DNA of 64,000 nucleotides from Acidimicrobiaceae bacterium (GTDB taxonomy: Bacteria > Actinomycetota > Acidimicrobiia > Acidimicrobiales > Poriferisodalaceae), in NCBI GenBank assembly GCA_002721305.1, contig PBKA01000015.1:1-64000 (forward strand), given 5' to 3'. The translations under genes and the position numbers were made by a program. Shown piece after piece: positions 9,752-19,005 of the stretch. A model generated the notes under the pieces. That model saw only the letters and a list, made by a program, of their open reading frames with translations, was not told the DNA's origin and ran no database searches. The first letter of the stretch is position 1; each line of letters opens with the position of its first letter.

Positions 9752-9824
9752 TAAGTAGCTTCCGACAGGGGTTCCATAACGAGAGTACCGAGCACTAGGG
9801 GCATCTTGGGTTCGCCAAATTTGG

Positions 9825-10805
9825 TTAAGAAAGTTTTTGTTGCTCTAATCGGAGATCGTGCTCAACCATCATCGTCACAAGGTCCGGGAACGATACGCCT
9901 GGTTGCCAGCCCAACTGGGTTCGCGCTTTGGTCGCATCACCAACGAGAAGATCTACCTCCGCAGGCCGAAAAAATCGCTGATCAATACGAACATGTGATT
10001 CCCAGTCATCAATGCCCACCGCTGAGAATGCCAAGGAGACAAACTCGCTTACCGCGTGAGTCTCCCCGGTTGCCACCACAAAATCATCTGGTTCGTCTTG
10101 CTGGAGCATCAAGTACATAGCCCTGACGTAGTCACCCGCGAAACCCCAGTCTCGTTTAGCGTCGAGATTGCCCAACGCCACGTGGTCCTGTAATCCAAGT
10201 TTGATTCGGGCGACGGCATTGGTGACTTTACGAGTCACGAATTCAATTCCCCGCCGGGGTGACTCGTGATTGAAAAGAATGCCACTGCACGCATACAGGC
10301 CGTAACTCTCGCGATAGTTCACGGTTGTGTGATGCCCAAATACTTTGGCAGATCCATATGGACTGCGCGGATGCAAAGGTGTGAGTTCCGTCTGAGGTGT
10401 CTCGCGCACCTTGCCAAACATCTCACTTGACGACGCTTGGTAAAAACGGATCGGGTTATTTTCTCCTCCAACGAGTCGGATCGCCTCAAGAAGTCGAAGT
10501 ACTCCTAACCCCGTGATGTTGGCAGTCAATTCAGCTTGTTTAAACGAGAGAGCTACAAAAGAGATGGCACCGAGGTTGTACACCTCATGGGGTTGCGTGT
10601 ATTCCAGTGCAGCGATGAGCGACGAAAGGTCCTGCAGGTCTCCCTCAACAAGTTCGACGAACGGAAACTCACTAGTAATCATCTCAGCTTTCGGGTTTCG
10701 CTGTCCTTTGATCAGACCGTAAACCTTGTACCCCTCTTCGTGAAGGACTTCTGCCAAGTACTGGCCATCTTGACCGGTGATACCTGTGATTAGGGCGGTA
10801 CGCAA
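9825..10805 (-). CDS. gmd: GDP-mannose 4,6-dehydratase
   Basis: 326-residue extended short-chain dehydrogenase converting GDP-mannose to GDP-4-keto-6-deoxymannose, the precursor of GDP-rhamnose, GDP-fucose and related sugars. The nucleotide-binding motif is TGITGQDG (residues 7-14), the catalytic YxxxK is in SPYGSAK, and the substrate-binding motif NHESPRRG is characteristic of Gmd. Full length. No epimerase/reductase (fcl) or reductase (rmd) gene is adjacent, so the final sugar cannot be named from this window. The GDP-mannose donor would come from the guanylyltransferase at about 18 kb. A 10-bp palindrome (CCAAATTTGG) lies directly after its stop codon. Confidence 0.93.
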   Translation of the reverse strand: MRTALITGITGQDGQYLAEVLHEEGYKVYGLIKGQRNPKAEMITSEFPFVELVEGDLQDLSSLIAALEYTQPHEVYNLGAISFVALSFKQAELTANITGLGVLRLLEAIRLVGGENNPIRFYQASSSEMFGKVRETPQTELTPLHPRSPYGSAKVFGHHTTVNYRESYGLYACSGILFNHESPRRGIEFVTRKVTNAVARIKLGLQDHVALGNLDAKRDWGFAGDYVRAMYLMLQQDEPDDFVVATGETHAVSEFVSLAFSAVGIDDWESHVRIDQRFFRPAEVDLLVGDATKARTQLGWQPGVSFPDLVTMMVEHDLRLEQQKLS

Positions 10806-10902
10806 TCGAAACTCTTCTCGTTATCGGGTGCAACGTCGCAAGCCTACGACGGACAAGTATCTAATTTGTGTACCCCTTGGAAGTATGCAGTCGCCACACT
10901 GC

Positions 10903-11973
10903 TCAGGCTAGTGAGGTATAGAGATCGATCATTCCTTGCGCACTGTTGCTCCAATTGAACTTTCTTGAGCGGTTCAAGCCAGCAGAAATGAGTGTGTTCC
11001 GAGACCTCTCGTCATTAAGCAGTTCCAGAAGCGCTGCAGCCAGAGCTTCTACTTGGCCGGGGGCCACAGTTAAGGCGGCATCTCCCACTACCTCGGGGAT
11101 TGCCCCCCCGGTGGTGGTGACGACCGGAGTACCCATCGACATGGCTTCAATGACCGGCAGACCAAAACCTTCGTAGTAGCTGGGGTGGGCAAGGATCATC
11201 GCGTCAGCAATTAGGCGATCTCTCTCTTGTCGGTCTACATAGCCAACGCGGTGCACGCGGGATTGAATCTCTAGGGGAAGCCTATTGATGCAGTCAACAA
11301 CTTGTGATTCGGAGTCTCCGGGTGGTCCCACGATTTGAAGTTCGGCTTCTTTGTGGTGATTGGCGAGGATCTCGAAGGCTTTTACCAACTCTGTAATGCC
11401 CTTTCGTTGCTGCGTCGTTCCGACCGCAACGATCATCGGGATCGTGGATGTTGACCGTGTCGAGCTTTGAGAAATTCCGGGATAGACAACTCTCACATCC
11501 GTCGCCCCGTACTTGTCTCTAATCTCTTCGCCAACAAAGTTTGAGATTGTGTGAATGGTGGCACCAGATTCGACTGCTTTTCGTACCGAAAGGTGAAGTC
11601 GCCGGTTGAACCGCCCCGCTCCCGGGTAGTCGCCCAGAAAAGATAAGTCATGGATCGTGAGTACGCGCGGACAGGTCGATGGTGGAACAACAAAGTTGGT
11701 TCCGTGAACCACATCCACCTTGCCTAGGAATCTTTCGATCTTTGGCGCGTTCAATAATCGCCACAGAACCGGAGCTTGAGCGGCCGGTATGGGTACCCAG
11801 GTACCACGAGTCTGGCCGCGCATACGGGCGCGAAGCGACAGCGTATATTCCGCCATTTCGACTCTATTTTCTCGATCCTCCATTTCCCGAATGGAATGAA
11901 GTAATCCCTCTACAAAAACACCGATGCCAGTACGAATACCGATCAGTGGCGTAGCGTCAATAGCAACCCGCAT
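10903..11973 (-). CDS. GT4-family glycosyltransferase
   Basis: 356-residue GT-B enzyme. The N-terminal half starts MRVAIDATPLIGIRTGIGVF, with the glycine-rich acceptor loop typical of GT4 enzymes. The donor-binding half has VAVGTTQQRKG and the E-x7-E motif YEGFGLPVIEAMSMG. It transfers a sugar from a nucleotide donor to a growing glycan at the cytoplasmic face. It lies upstream of gmd on the same strand with a gap of about 100 bases, and is divergent from the operon beginning at 12035. Donor and acceptor cannot be read from sequence. Confidence 0.88.
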   Translation of the reverse strand: MRVAIDATPLIGIRTGIGVFVEGLLHSIREMEDRENRVEMAEYTLSLRARMRGQTRGTWVPIPAAQAPVLWRLLNAPKIERFLGKVDVVHGTNFVVPPSTCPRVLTIHDLSFLGDYPGAGRFNRRLHLSVRKAVESGATIHTISNFVGEEIRDKYGATDVRVVYPGISQSSTRSTSTIPMIVAVGTTQQRKGITELVKAFEILANHHKEAELQIVGPPGDSESQVVDCINRLPLEIQSRVHRVGYVDRQERDRLIADAMILAHPSYYEGFGLPVIEAMSMGTPVVTTTGGAIPEVVGDAALTVAPGQVEALAAALLELLNDERSRNTLISAGLNRSRKFNWSNSAQGMIDLYTSLA

Positions 11974-12034
11974 GTCCCAGCTACGCTATCGACTCGTCAC
12001 GCCGCCGGTGGGCCAGCCTCTGGAGGACTAGATA

Positions 12035-13006
12035 ATGAGTGATTCTCAGTCTGATACCGACTACTTCCAGGAAATAGTCGCCGAAATAGAAACTGAAGCT
12101 CGGAACCGGGCCGCAACGGGCGAGTACCCGAGGGCTTTGCTCCGGAGTCTCGAGGAGGAATTCCGCCGCTGGATACCTGACGCAAGCCTTGAAAACGGTG
12201 TCGAAGACACCATTAGAGGCATAGAGGCCGCATCCTATGTGGATGCTTCGGTCCCGCTTGAGTCAAGGTCATCCGTAGGTAGCTTCGTTAAGTGGGTGGT
12301 TCGCCGCTTGACGTACTTCTATCACCGACACATGGCCCAACAAGTCACTGCTTTGGGGATACACGTTACCCGACCTCTTCGTTTGCTCGATGCGATGCTG
12401 AAGAACATCGATCGCAGAGTCTCGGCTATAGAAGACCAGTTAGATGTTGGGGCCGCGGCGCGCTCGGAATTGATCGCGGGAATTGCGAATACGTGCGTGC
12501 CCGAAGAATTCAAGGAAATCCTCTTGGAGCATTTGACTGACGCTCCCGGTCGGGTTGTATTCGGGGATCTGTTCCAGCCTGAACTACTCCGTTTTTTGAG
12601 TCGACAAAGTGTTGACATTTATGGGGTCTCACCCACAGGAGACACCATTGAGGCTGTTGATGTTCGTCAAGAGCAGTTACTTGACCACCTCAATCATCTC
12701 GAAAGCGACGTGCTTGGAGGTTTTGTCTTATGTGGTGTTACTGATCGAGGTTCGCTAAATGAGCAACTGCGCGTCCTCCGTCTTCTTTTGCTCCGCTCTA
12801 AGCCGGGAGCACCAGTAGCGGTAATTGTCGCTCACCCCGAAAGCTTGTCCAGCCGGTTCGGACCCGTTGCGACTGACTTATTACACGGGCGTCCACTACA
12901 TCCCGAAACTTGGTGCTATTTGCTGTCCCGTGAGCACGCCTCCGACCTCACCGTTACCGAAGCTTCAGATTCCACTTGCTCACTTATAACAGCGAAGCTT
13001 CAATGA
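12035..13006 (+). CDS. Uncharacterised protein leading a glycosyltransferase operon
   Basis: 323 residues, acidic N-terminus, no signal peptide and no clear membrane segment. The start is fixed by a strong ribosome binding site (GGAGG at 12022-12026, 8 bases before ATG). The first half is helical and charged (EIVAEIETEARNRAATGEY). The second half has alternating strands and helices (GRVVFGDLFQPELLRFL, then LLRSKPGAPVAVIVAHPESL) that recall the back half of a class I methyltransferase fold, but no glycine-rich SAM motif is visible, so I do not assign an activity. It heads a run of genes joined by ATGA/GTGA overlaps: three glycosyltransferases follow directly, then cofD and cofE. Confidence 0.75.
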   Translation: MSDSQSDTDYFQEIVAEIETEARNRAATGEYPRALLRSLEEEFRRWIPDASLENGVEDTIRGIEAASYVDASVPLESRSSVGSFVKWVVRRLTYFYHRHMAQQVTALGIHVTRPLRLLDAMLKNIDRRVSAIEDQLDVGAAARSELIAGIANTCVPEEFKEILLEHLTDAPGRVVFGDLFQPELLRFLSRQSVDIYGVSPTGDTIEAVDVRQEQLLDHLNHLESDVLGGFVLCGVTDRGSLNEQLRVLRLLLLRSKPGAPVAVIVAHPESLSSRFGPVATDLLHGRPLHPETWCYLLSREHASDLTVTEASDSTCSLITAKLQ

Positions 13007-14070
13007 CTAGCGTTCATCAGCTTGTACCTACGATTTCTCCTCGTGACGCAGTTGGCAATCACACTCTTGCTCTGAGAGAAATCCTCAGAAGCTCAGGGTT
13101 TGAGAGCGAAATATTTTCTATGTTCCGACACTCAGACCTAATGGCTGACACACATTACGTTGACGATCTTCCCGGCGACGCAGACGCAGTGATCTATCAG
13201 TTCTCCATCGGGAGCCCTGTTGCTGACCGATGGGCGCGACACCCTGCTTTCAAGATCGCTAACTATCACAACATCACACCCGCTTCGCTCGTTGGTAGGT
13301 GGGACGGTCTATTAGCCGCTGAGGTTCAACTTGGAAGAGATCAAATGGCCAGATACGCGAAAATTTGCGACCACGCTATCTGTGACTCCGATTTCAACAA
13401 GTTTGAACTTGACGTTCTCGGGTATGGATCAACGGAGACAATTCCAGTGCTTTTCGACCCTCTCCTCGCTGCGCCAAATCAGGGGGTTCTGACCCGCTTG
13501 AAACGCGCGCGCCGAGGGACTCAGGTGCTATTTGTCGGCAGAGTCGCTCCCAACAAAGCACACCACGATCTGGTCGCCGCTGTGAAGACCCTCAGAGAGA
13601 CATGTGATGATGACGCTCATCTTCACTTTGTCGGTACGGATGGACCGCCCGGTTACAGAAGCGCCTTGAACACCATCATCAATCACGCTGGAATGCGAGA
13701 CCACGTCACGTTCCATGGCTCAGTTCCTCCAGAACAGCTTGTATCTCATTACTTGGCAGCGGACGTATTTTGTTGTCTTAGCGATCACGAAGGATTTTGT
13801 GTCCCAGTAATTGAGTCCATGAACCACGGTTTGCCAGTTGTTGCGTTTAGCTGTACGGCCGTAGCAGAGACCGTTGGGAGTGGTGGTTTGCTGTTGGCTG
13901 ATAAAAGTCCCTTAGTCGTCGCTTCGGCTCTTCACCGAGTCAGCCAAGACGCCAGCCTCGCAAATCGTCTCCGCGACGCTGGCCACCGACGAGCAAAATG
14001 TTTCGACCGTAGTGTCGTCGAACAACAATTTCGAAGTCAGATATCAAGTCGCCTTCTGGAATCACTGTGA
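13003..14070 (+). CDS. GT4-family glycosyltransferase (first of a tandem pair)
   Basis: 355 residues from the ATG at 13003, which overlaps the preceding stop (ATGA); a longer in-frame start at 12976 is less likely. GT-B fold: the C-terminal donor domain shows LFVGRVAPNKAHHDL and the motif HEGFCVPVIESMNHG. The N-terminal HQLVPTISPRDAVGNHTLALRE closely matches the next gene (HQFVPMLAHGDAIGSHVMWIRE), as do the internal blocks HNITPASLVGRWD and HAICDSDFN, so the two arose by tandem duplication and then diverged. Probably transfers hexoses onto a surface glycan; exact specificity unknown. Confidence 0.88.
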   Translation: MTSVHQLVPTISPRDAVGNHTLALREILRSSGFESEIFSMFRHSDLMADTHYVDDLPGDADAVIYQFSIGSPVADRWARHPAFKIANYHNITPASLVGRWDGLLAAEVQLGRDQMARYAKICDHAICDSDFNKFELDVLGYGSTETIPVLFDPLLAAPNQGVLTRLKRARRGTQVLFVGRVAPNKAHHDLVAAVKTLRETCDDDAHLHFVGTDGPPGYRSALNTIINHAGMRDHVTFHGSVPPEQLVSHYLAADVFCCLSDHEGFCVPVIESMNHGLPVVAFSCTAVAETVGSGGLLLADKSPLVVASALHRVSQDASLANRLRDAGHRRAKCFDRSVVEQQFRSQISSRLLESL

Positions 14071-15122
14071 GGTGGAAAGCCGTTCATCAATTCGTCCCAA
14101 TGCTGGCTCACGGGGACGCCATAGGCAGTCACGTTATGTGGATCAGAGAGCACCTTCGCTCCCGCGGTTGCCATTCAGAAATCTTTGTCGGCGACGAAAA
14201 TTCAGCCACAACAAAGGAATCATTCAATCTTGACGAGGTTGACCGCCACATCCATTCACATAGCGACACACTGTTGCTCTATCACGTAGCACAAGCGTCG
14301 CCGTGCGCAGACTTTCTTGCGACCCGTCAGGAGTCCTTAGGATTGATTTTCCACAACTTCACTCCTCCTGAACTTTTGATCCGATGGGATCCTGACACTG
14401 CCTTCGAAATACTTAATGCACAAGATCAGCTGGCCGAGTTGATAGGGAAAAGCCAATTTGCCATATGTGACAGTCAGTTCAATTCCGAAGTTTTAGCGGG
14501 CTTCGGAAAAGTCAAAAGTTTCGTCGTTCCGCTTCCCCTTCGCGAAATAGCCGTCGTCAAAGCCAAGGCTGACGAACCGCCCGTCATTTTGTTTGTTGGC
14601 CGAGTTGCTCCGAATAAAGCAATTCACGACCTAATCGCCAGCATGGCTGTTCTTCACCAGGTATTTCCTGATGCAAAGCTCCGAATCGTGGGATCCTCAA
14701 CTGTAGATCCTTACGATGCCGCCCTAGAGGGATTGATCGCCGCCCTTGGTCTTAAAGACGTTGTGACCCTGACGGGTTGGGTTACCGAGGATGAATTGGA
14801 ACTCGAATATCAGAGTGCGTCCATTTTCTGCACATTGAGCGATCACGAGGGCTTTGGGGTCCCCATAGTGGAGGCGATGGCTCGAGGGATTCCTGTGGTG
14901 GCCTACGAAAACACGGCTGTAGGTGAAACAGTCGGCGAAGCGGGGCTGTTGCTTACTTCAAAGGCTCCAACCGTTGTTGCCACTGCTCTCGAAAGAGTCC
15001 TATCAGATACAGAGTTATTCGATCGACTCGCCGCTAGTGGGCATCGCCGAAGCAGAGTTTTTTCTGGCGCATTGGTGGCCGATGGGTTAGATAAGGCTTT
15101 GTCGTGGGACGAGTCCCTATGA
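14067..15122 (+). CDS. GT4-family glycosyltransferase (second of a tandem pair)
   Basis: 351 residues starting at a GTG that overlaps the previous stop (GTGA). The donor domain is marked by LFVGRVAPNKAIHDL and HEGFGVPIVEAMARG; the N-terminal domain carries HNFTPPELLIRWD and FAICDSQFN, mirrored in the paralogue just upstream. The pair may add successive residues of the same or similar sugars. Its stop overlaps the start of the next glycosyltransferase (ATGA), so four genes from 12035 are translationally chained. Confidence 0.88.
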   Translation: MRWKAVHQFVPMLAHGDAIGSHVMWIREHLRSRGCHSEIFVGDENSATTKESFNLDEVDRHIHSHSDTLLLYHVAQASPCADFLATRQESLGLIFHNFTPPELLIRWDPDTAFEILNAQDQLAELIGKSQFAICDSQFNSEVLAGFGKVKSFVVPLPLREIAVVKAKADEPPVILFVGRVAPNKAIHDLIASMAVLHQVFPDAKLRIVGSSTVDPYDAALEGLIAALGLKDVVTLTGWVTEDELELEYQSASIFCTLSDHEGFGVPIVEAMARGIPVVAYENTAVGETVGEAGLLLTSKAPTVVATALERVLSDTELFDRLAASGHRRSRVFSGALVADGLDKALSWDESL

Positions 15123-16282
15123 AAGTCGATTTTGTCACTCCGCGATATGGGCCCGTTGGGGGCGCGGAGAACGCTGTCGGGGCACTCGCGAGGAGATTAG
15201 CCCGTCAAGCCGGGTGGACAGTAGGTCTTCACACCACCTGTGCTAACTCATCCAATTCGTGGGCAAATGAACATGCCCCCGGGACGACTGTTGCCGATTC
15301 GTTGATGATCCATCGGCATCTCGTTGATTCGGGCCGTAATGACGCTTGGTCGCCATTAGAGCGTCGAATTCAGTTAGGTCCGTCTAGCGTCGATCCGACG
15401 ACACAAGATCAATTCTTTTTCCATCAGGGACCAGTCAGTGAGGGCCTTGCGGACGCGGTCCAACAATCGGTGGCGGACCTGGTGCTATTTGCGCCTTATC
15501 TCTTTTGGCCGACAATCGCGATCGCCCCACAGTTGGCTAGTCGCGGAGTAATCATCCCCGCGGCACACGACGAGCCATTTTTACGATTGTCTCGAGTCGG
15601 CGAAATGTTAGAGAAAAGCCGCGGCCTCATCTACGGGTCTTTAGCCGAGCAGCACTTGTTGCAACGAACTCATTCTGTAGCTCATTTGCCAAGCGTCGTT
15701 TTGGGATGGGGAATTGAAGAACCTCTCAAGGATGACCCTTCTGCACTAAGCAAACTCGGTCTATCCGATAAGCCTTATGTGATCTGTGTTGGACGGATAG
15801 AACACGCCAAAGGAACTTTGGCTCTCGTTGACTTCTGGCGAACCCATAAGTCTCGTTCGAAGAGCGATCACCAGCTTGTTCTATTAGGCGAACCCAGTGT
15901 GGCTATCGATAGTCACGATGATGTATTGGTCGTCCGAGGTGCCGACGATGTAACCAAGTGGTCCTTGTTGAGAGGGGCCGACTTTCTAATTAATCCCTCT
16001 GCTTTGGAATCTTTTTCGCTTGTGCTGTTTGAGGCATGGGCTGCTGGCATTCCAGTTCTCGTGAACGGTCATTGTGAGACGACCCGCACACATGTGGCTC
16101 GGGGTATGGGTGGTTTGTGGTATCGGAGTTATCCAGAATTTGAGATTGCTGTACATCGCTTGACTTCAGATAGACCTCTAAGAACCCAACTAGCGACCAA
16201 CGGCCACAATTTCGGAGAAACCTTTTACAGCTGGGACAAAATCGTCCAACGGTTCATAGAATTTTGTGATCACATCACCTGA
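15119..16282 (+). CDS. GT4-family glycosyltransferase
   Basis: 387 residues from ATG at 15119 (ATGA overlap with the gene before; an upstream start at 15104 is less natural). The N-terminus MKVDFVTPRYGPVGGAENAV is the classic acceptor-domain glycine-rich loop. The donor domain has YVICVGRIEHAKGTLALVDF and the motif ALESFSLVLFEAWAAG in place of EGFGxPxxEAM. It is unlike the tandem pair upstream, so it probably adds a different linkage. It is the last glycosyltransferase before cofD. Confidence 0.86.
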   Translation: MKVDFVTPRYGPVGGAENAVGALARRLARQAGWTVGLHTTCANSSNSWANEHAPGTTVADSLMIHRHLVDSGRNDAWSPLERRIQLGPSSVDPTTQDQFFFHQGPVSEGLADAVQQSVADLVLFAPYLFWPTIAIAPQLASRGVIIPAAHDEPFLRLSRVGEMLEKSRGLIYGSLAEQHLLQRTHSVAHLPSVVLGWGIEEPLKDDPSALSKLGLSDKPYVICVGRIEHAKGTLALVDFWRTHKSRSKSDHQLVLLGEPSVAIDSHDDVLVVRGADDVTKWSLLRGADFLINPSALESFSLVLFEAWAAGIPVLVNGHCETTRTHVARGMGGLWYRSYPEFEIAVHRLTSDRPLRTQLATNGHNFGETFYSWDKIVQRFIEFCDHIT

Positions 16283-16309
16283 TCGTGGAAACTTTCTCCG
16301 GTCGGTGTG

Positions 16310-17272
16310 ATGGTGACATTAGGCTCCGAGGTTGTGTCTGGAGATCGTCGAGTTACCGTCATAGCTGGTGGCGTTGGCGCCGCGAAGTTCCTACGTGGCT
16401 TACTTTATTTTCACCCAAATGATTCAGTTACTGCCTTGGTGAACGTAGCTGATGACTTTCATCTTCATGGACTGTCCATCAGCCCTGATCTTGACACTGT
16501 GACATACACCTTAGGTGGCTTGGTAAATCCTGAGACCGGCTGGGGGCGGGCCGAAGAGACATGGCGCGTAAGGCAAGAACTTGCGCGACTCGGCGGAGAG
16601 ACCTGGTTCAATTTGGGCGACCTTGACCTGGCACTTCATCTATACAGAACACAGCGGCTCAGCAATGGAGCCACATTGACTGAGGTAACGAAGGAGATAA
16701 GCACCAAATTAGGTATAGAAGCTCGTTTATTGCCGGCGAGCGATCAACAGATCCGCACTCAACTGAAGGTCCAAGACCAGGGTTGGGTCGATTTCCAGAA
16801 CTATTTTGTCGCACAACAACATGATGTGGCTATCGAAGCACTGCGTTTCGAGGGCATTGAACAAGCACTTCCAGGACCTGAGGTGATCACTTCTCTCAGA
16901 GAGGCCGACATAATAATTATTGCTCCGTCGAATCCTTTTGTCTCGGTTATGCCCGTCCTAGAAATAACTGGTATTTCCGAGACGGTCAAAGAACGAAAAG
17001 ACGACGTCATCGCTGTCTCCCCGATTGTTGGCGGGGCTGCACTAAAGGGACCTGCGTCAAGAATGCTCCAAGAACTTGGCTTCGAAAGCAGCGTTGTTGG
17101 AATCGCTTCCTTGTACAGAGAGTTAGCTGGAGCGTTAGTAATCGACCATCTTGACTCCGGTTTGTCTTCAAAGGTTGAGTCTGAAGGCTTGCGGCCCGTG
17201 ATCACTGACACCATCATGAGTGACCCAAAGCGCGCAGCCGCCTTAGCCAAGGCAGTCTTGGAAGAAATTTAG
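16310..17272 (+). CDS. cofD: 2-phospho-L-lactate transferase (CofD/FbiA)
   Basis: About 320 residues. Transfers the phospholactyl or phosphoenolpyruvyl group from the guanosine-activated intermediate to the deazaflavin Fo, giving F420-0 or dehydro-F420-0. Family hallmarks are VTVIAGGVGAAKFLRGL near the N-terminus and the block SPDLDTVTYTLGGLVNPETG around residue 65. Further on come NLGDLDLALHLYR and PSNPFVSVMPVLEI. The start is uncertain between GTG 16307, ATG 16310 and GTG 16334. It follows the glycosyltransferase run after about 25 bases and is followed by cofE, matching the mycobacterial order fbiA-fbiB. Confidence 0.94.
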   Translation: MVTLGSEVVSGDRRVTVIAGGVGAAKFLRGLLYFHPNDSVTALVNVADDFHLHGLSISPDLDTVTYTLGGLVNPETGWGRAEETWRVRQELARLGGETWFNLGDLDLALHLYRTQRLSNGATLTEVTKEISTKLGIEARLLPASDQQIRTQLKVQDQGWVDFQNYFVAQQHDVAIEALRFEGIEQALPGPEVITSLREADIIIIAPSNPFVSVMPVLEITGISETVKERKDDVIAVSPIVGGAALKGPASRMLQELGFESSVVGIASLYRELAGALVIDHLDSGLSSKVESEGLRPVITDTIMSDPKRAAALAKAVLEEI

Positions 17273-17290
17273 TTACGGAGAAGAAGCAAC

Positions 17291-18001
17291 GTGAGCTTGA
17301 CTATTCATCCAGTCACTGGAATTCCAGAAGTTACCGAAGGCACTGACCTCGGTGTCCTTATCGGTGATGTCTGCTCTTCGGGCGAGTTTGGGCTTGCAAA
17401 CGGCGATGTCTTGGTTGTGACTCAGAAGATTGTTTCGAAAGCCGAAGGCGCGATAGTTGAGATTGACCAAAGCGACCCCCTTTCTCATAAACCACTGGTT
17501 GAACGCGAAGCGGTTCGAATACTCCGCCGACGGGGTGACCTAATCATCACGGAAACAAAACACGGATTTGTGTGTGCTAACGCGGGCATCGACCTGTCGA
17601 ATGTAGCTCGAGGGCATGCCGCTCTCCTTCCTGATGACAGCGACCGGTCCGCTAGCAGGATCCGGGAACGCATCCGCCATAACCACGGAGTTGTTGTTGG
17701 AGTAATTGTCTCCGACACCTTTGGTCGCCCCTGGCGCCGCGGGGTCACCGATGTAGCTATTGGTTGTGCAGGCATTGGAGCGGTCGTGGATCTTCGCGGA
17801 ACCGAAGATGCTCTCGGTCGAGAACTACTAGTGACGGAGGTCTGTATCGCAGATGAGCTGGCGGCGGCGGCGGACTTAGTGTGTGGAAAGGCCGAAGGCA
17901 TCCCTGTTGCTTTGATCCGCGGAGTTAATCCTGGGTGGTTGAGAGAAAGCTCGGTTCAAGAAGAGATCATTCGTAGCCCATCGGAGGACTTATTTCGTTA
18001 G
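17291..18001 (+). CDS. cofE: Coenzyme F420-0:L-glutamate ligase (CofE), single-domain
   Basis: 236 residues with a GTG start behind a purine-rich ribosome binding site. Adds gamma-linked glutamates to F420-0 using GTP. Family motifs are VLVVTQKIVSKAEG near the N-terminus and SDTFGRPWRRGVTDVAIGCAG around residues 141-161, which includes the metal and GTP site. Mycobacterial FbiB carries a second, C-terminal FMN-binding nitroreductase-like domain that reduces dehydro-F420-0; it is absent here and the gene stops at the archaeal-type length. It converges on the guanylyltransferase gene with a 4-base shared end. Confidence 0.94.
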   Translation: MSLTIHPVTGIPEVTEGTDLGVLIGDVCSSGEFGLANGDVLVVTQKIVSKAEGAIVEIDQSDPLSHKPLVEREAVRILRRRGDLIITETKHGFVCANAGIDLSNVARGHAALLPDDSDRSASRIRERIRHNHGVVVGVIVSDTFGRPWRRGVTDVAIGCAGIGAVVDLRGTEDALGRELLVTEVCIADELAAAADLVCGKAEGIPVALIRGVNPGWLRESSVQEEIIRSPSEDLFR

Positions 18002-18999
18002 ATCGAGTCTTGGTCCGGCCGGCGCTCCCCTATCAAGATTTCTCCGGGTTCAATACGTTGCCCGAATCCAATTACGCAGCTCTCTAGCCGGGCCCCTTCA
18101 CCTACTCGGACTTCGTCGGAGAGAACAGAGTCAACGACCGTACTCTTGGAGCCGATCTGGCAGCCGTTGAGTAATACCGATCTTTCGATCGTCGCATCGA
18201 CTCCTACCGTGCTCCCCGTTCCAATTACTGACTCGGTGATGATGGAACTTTGATGGAAGTTTGCAATCGGCAGTGGTGGTCGCTTGTTTCGTTTTCCTTT
18301 CAAGACGTCCAGATTCGCTTGGATGAACTGTTGGGGAGTGCCTGTATCGAGCCAATATGTGGACGAAGGCGAGGCGAACAGGGCTCCTTCAGCGGCTAAT
18401 TTGGGGAACGTTTCTCTTTCAATTGAGACTTGTCGACCCGCGGGAATTTGTTCAATTACTGAGGGTTCAAGAACGTAAGTTCCCGCGTTGATGTTGTTAG
18501 AAGGAGCGAAACTCTGTTCGGGCTTTTCAATGAATTCTTTGACCTGGCCATCACGATTTGTGGTGACGACCCCAAAACTCGATGGATCATCAACGGGTTG
18601 TAGAGCGATTGTGGCTGCCGCTCCACGGTCATGATGGAATCGGACCAAACTCCCAATGTCCAGGTCCGTCAGCACATCACCATTGAGTACTAGAAATGTT
18701 TCTTCAGTTTGGAAGTGTTCGACAGCAAATCTCACCGCACCAGCAGTCCCAAGCGGCTCGTTTTCTACCGCTACTTGATAGGGAATTTCGGCTATCCGCC
18801 CATCGGGGTAAGCGTCCACGAATGCATCGGGACGGTAGCCCATAGCAAGTCCGACCTTCTGTACTCCGTGATCCGCTAGGTGACCGATGACCCACTCAAT
18901 CATCGGAATTCCACAAACCGGCAACATCTGTTTGGGGGCGTGCTCAGTAAGTGGCCGAAGACGGGTGCCGAAGCCGCCGACAAGCACTATCGCGAACAT
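17998..18999 (-). CDS. manC: Mannose-1-phosphate guanylyltransferase-type nucleotidyltransferase
   Basis: 333 residues. The N-terminal nucleotidyltransferase domain starts VLVGGFGTRLRPLTEHAPK, with the catalytic NGDVLTD motif near residue 105. The C-terminal part (from about 245) is a left-handed beta-helix with hexapeptide-like turns (IGTGSTVGVDATIERSVLLN). The length and arrangement match actinobacterial GDP-mannose pyrophosphorylase of the Rv3264c type better than RmlA or GalU; a glucose-1-phosphate activity cannot be excluded. GDP-mannose made here would feed gmd and mannosyltransferases. Next to cofD-cofE, as in mycobacteria. Confidence 0.82.
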   Translation of the reverse strand: MFAIVLVGGFGTRLRPLTEHAPKQMLPVCGIPMIEWVIGHLADHGVQKVGLAMGYRPDAFVDAYPDGRIAEIPYQVAVENEPLGTAGAVRFAVEHFQTEETFLVLNGDVLTDLDIGSLVRFHHDRGAAATIALQPVDDPSSFGVVTTNRDGQVKEFIEKPEQSFAPSNNINAGTYVLEPSVIEQIPAGRQVSIERETFPKLAAEGALFASPSSTYWLDTGTPQQFIQANLDVLKGKRNKRPPLPIANFHQSSIITESVIGTGSTVGVDATIERSVLLNGCQIGSKSTVVDSVLSDEVRVGEGARLESCVIGFGQRIEPGEILIGERRPDQDSI

Positions 19000-19005
19000 T
19001 TCGAC

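Noticed and set aside
9815-9824. CCAAATTTGG palindrome after gmd
   Set aside because: Ten bases, no loop, no T-tract; too short to call a terminator or operator.
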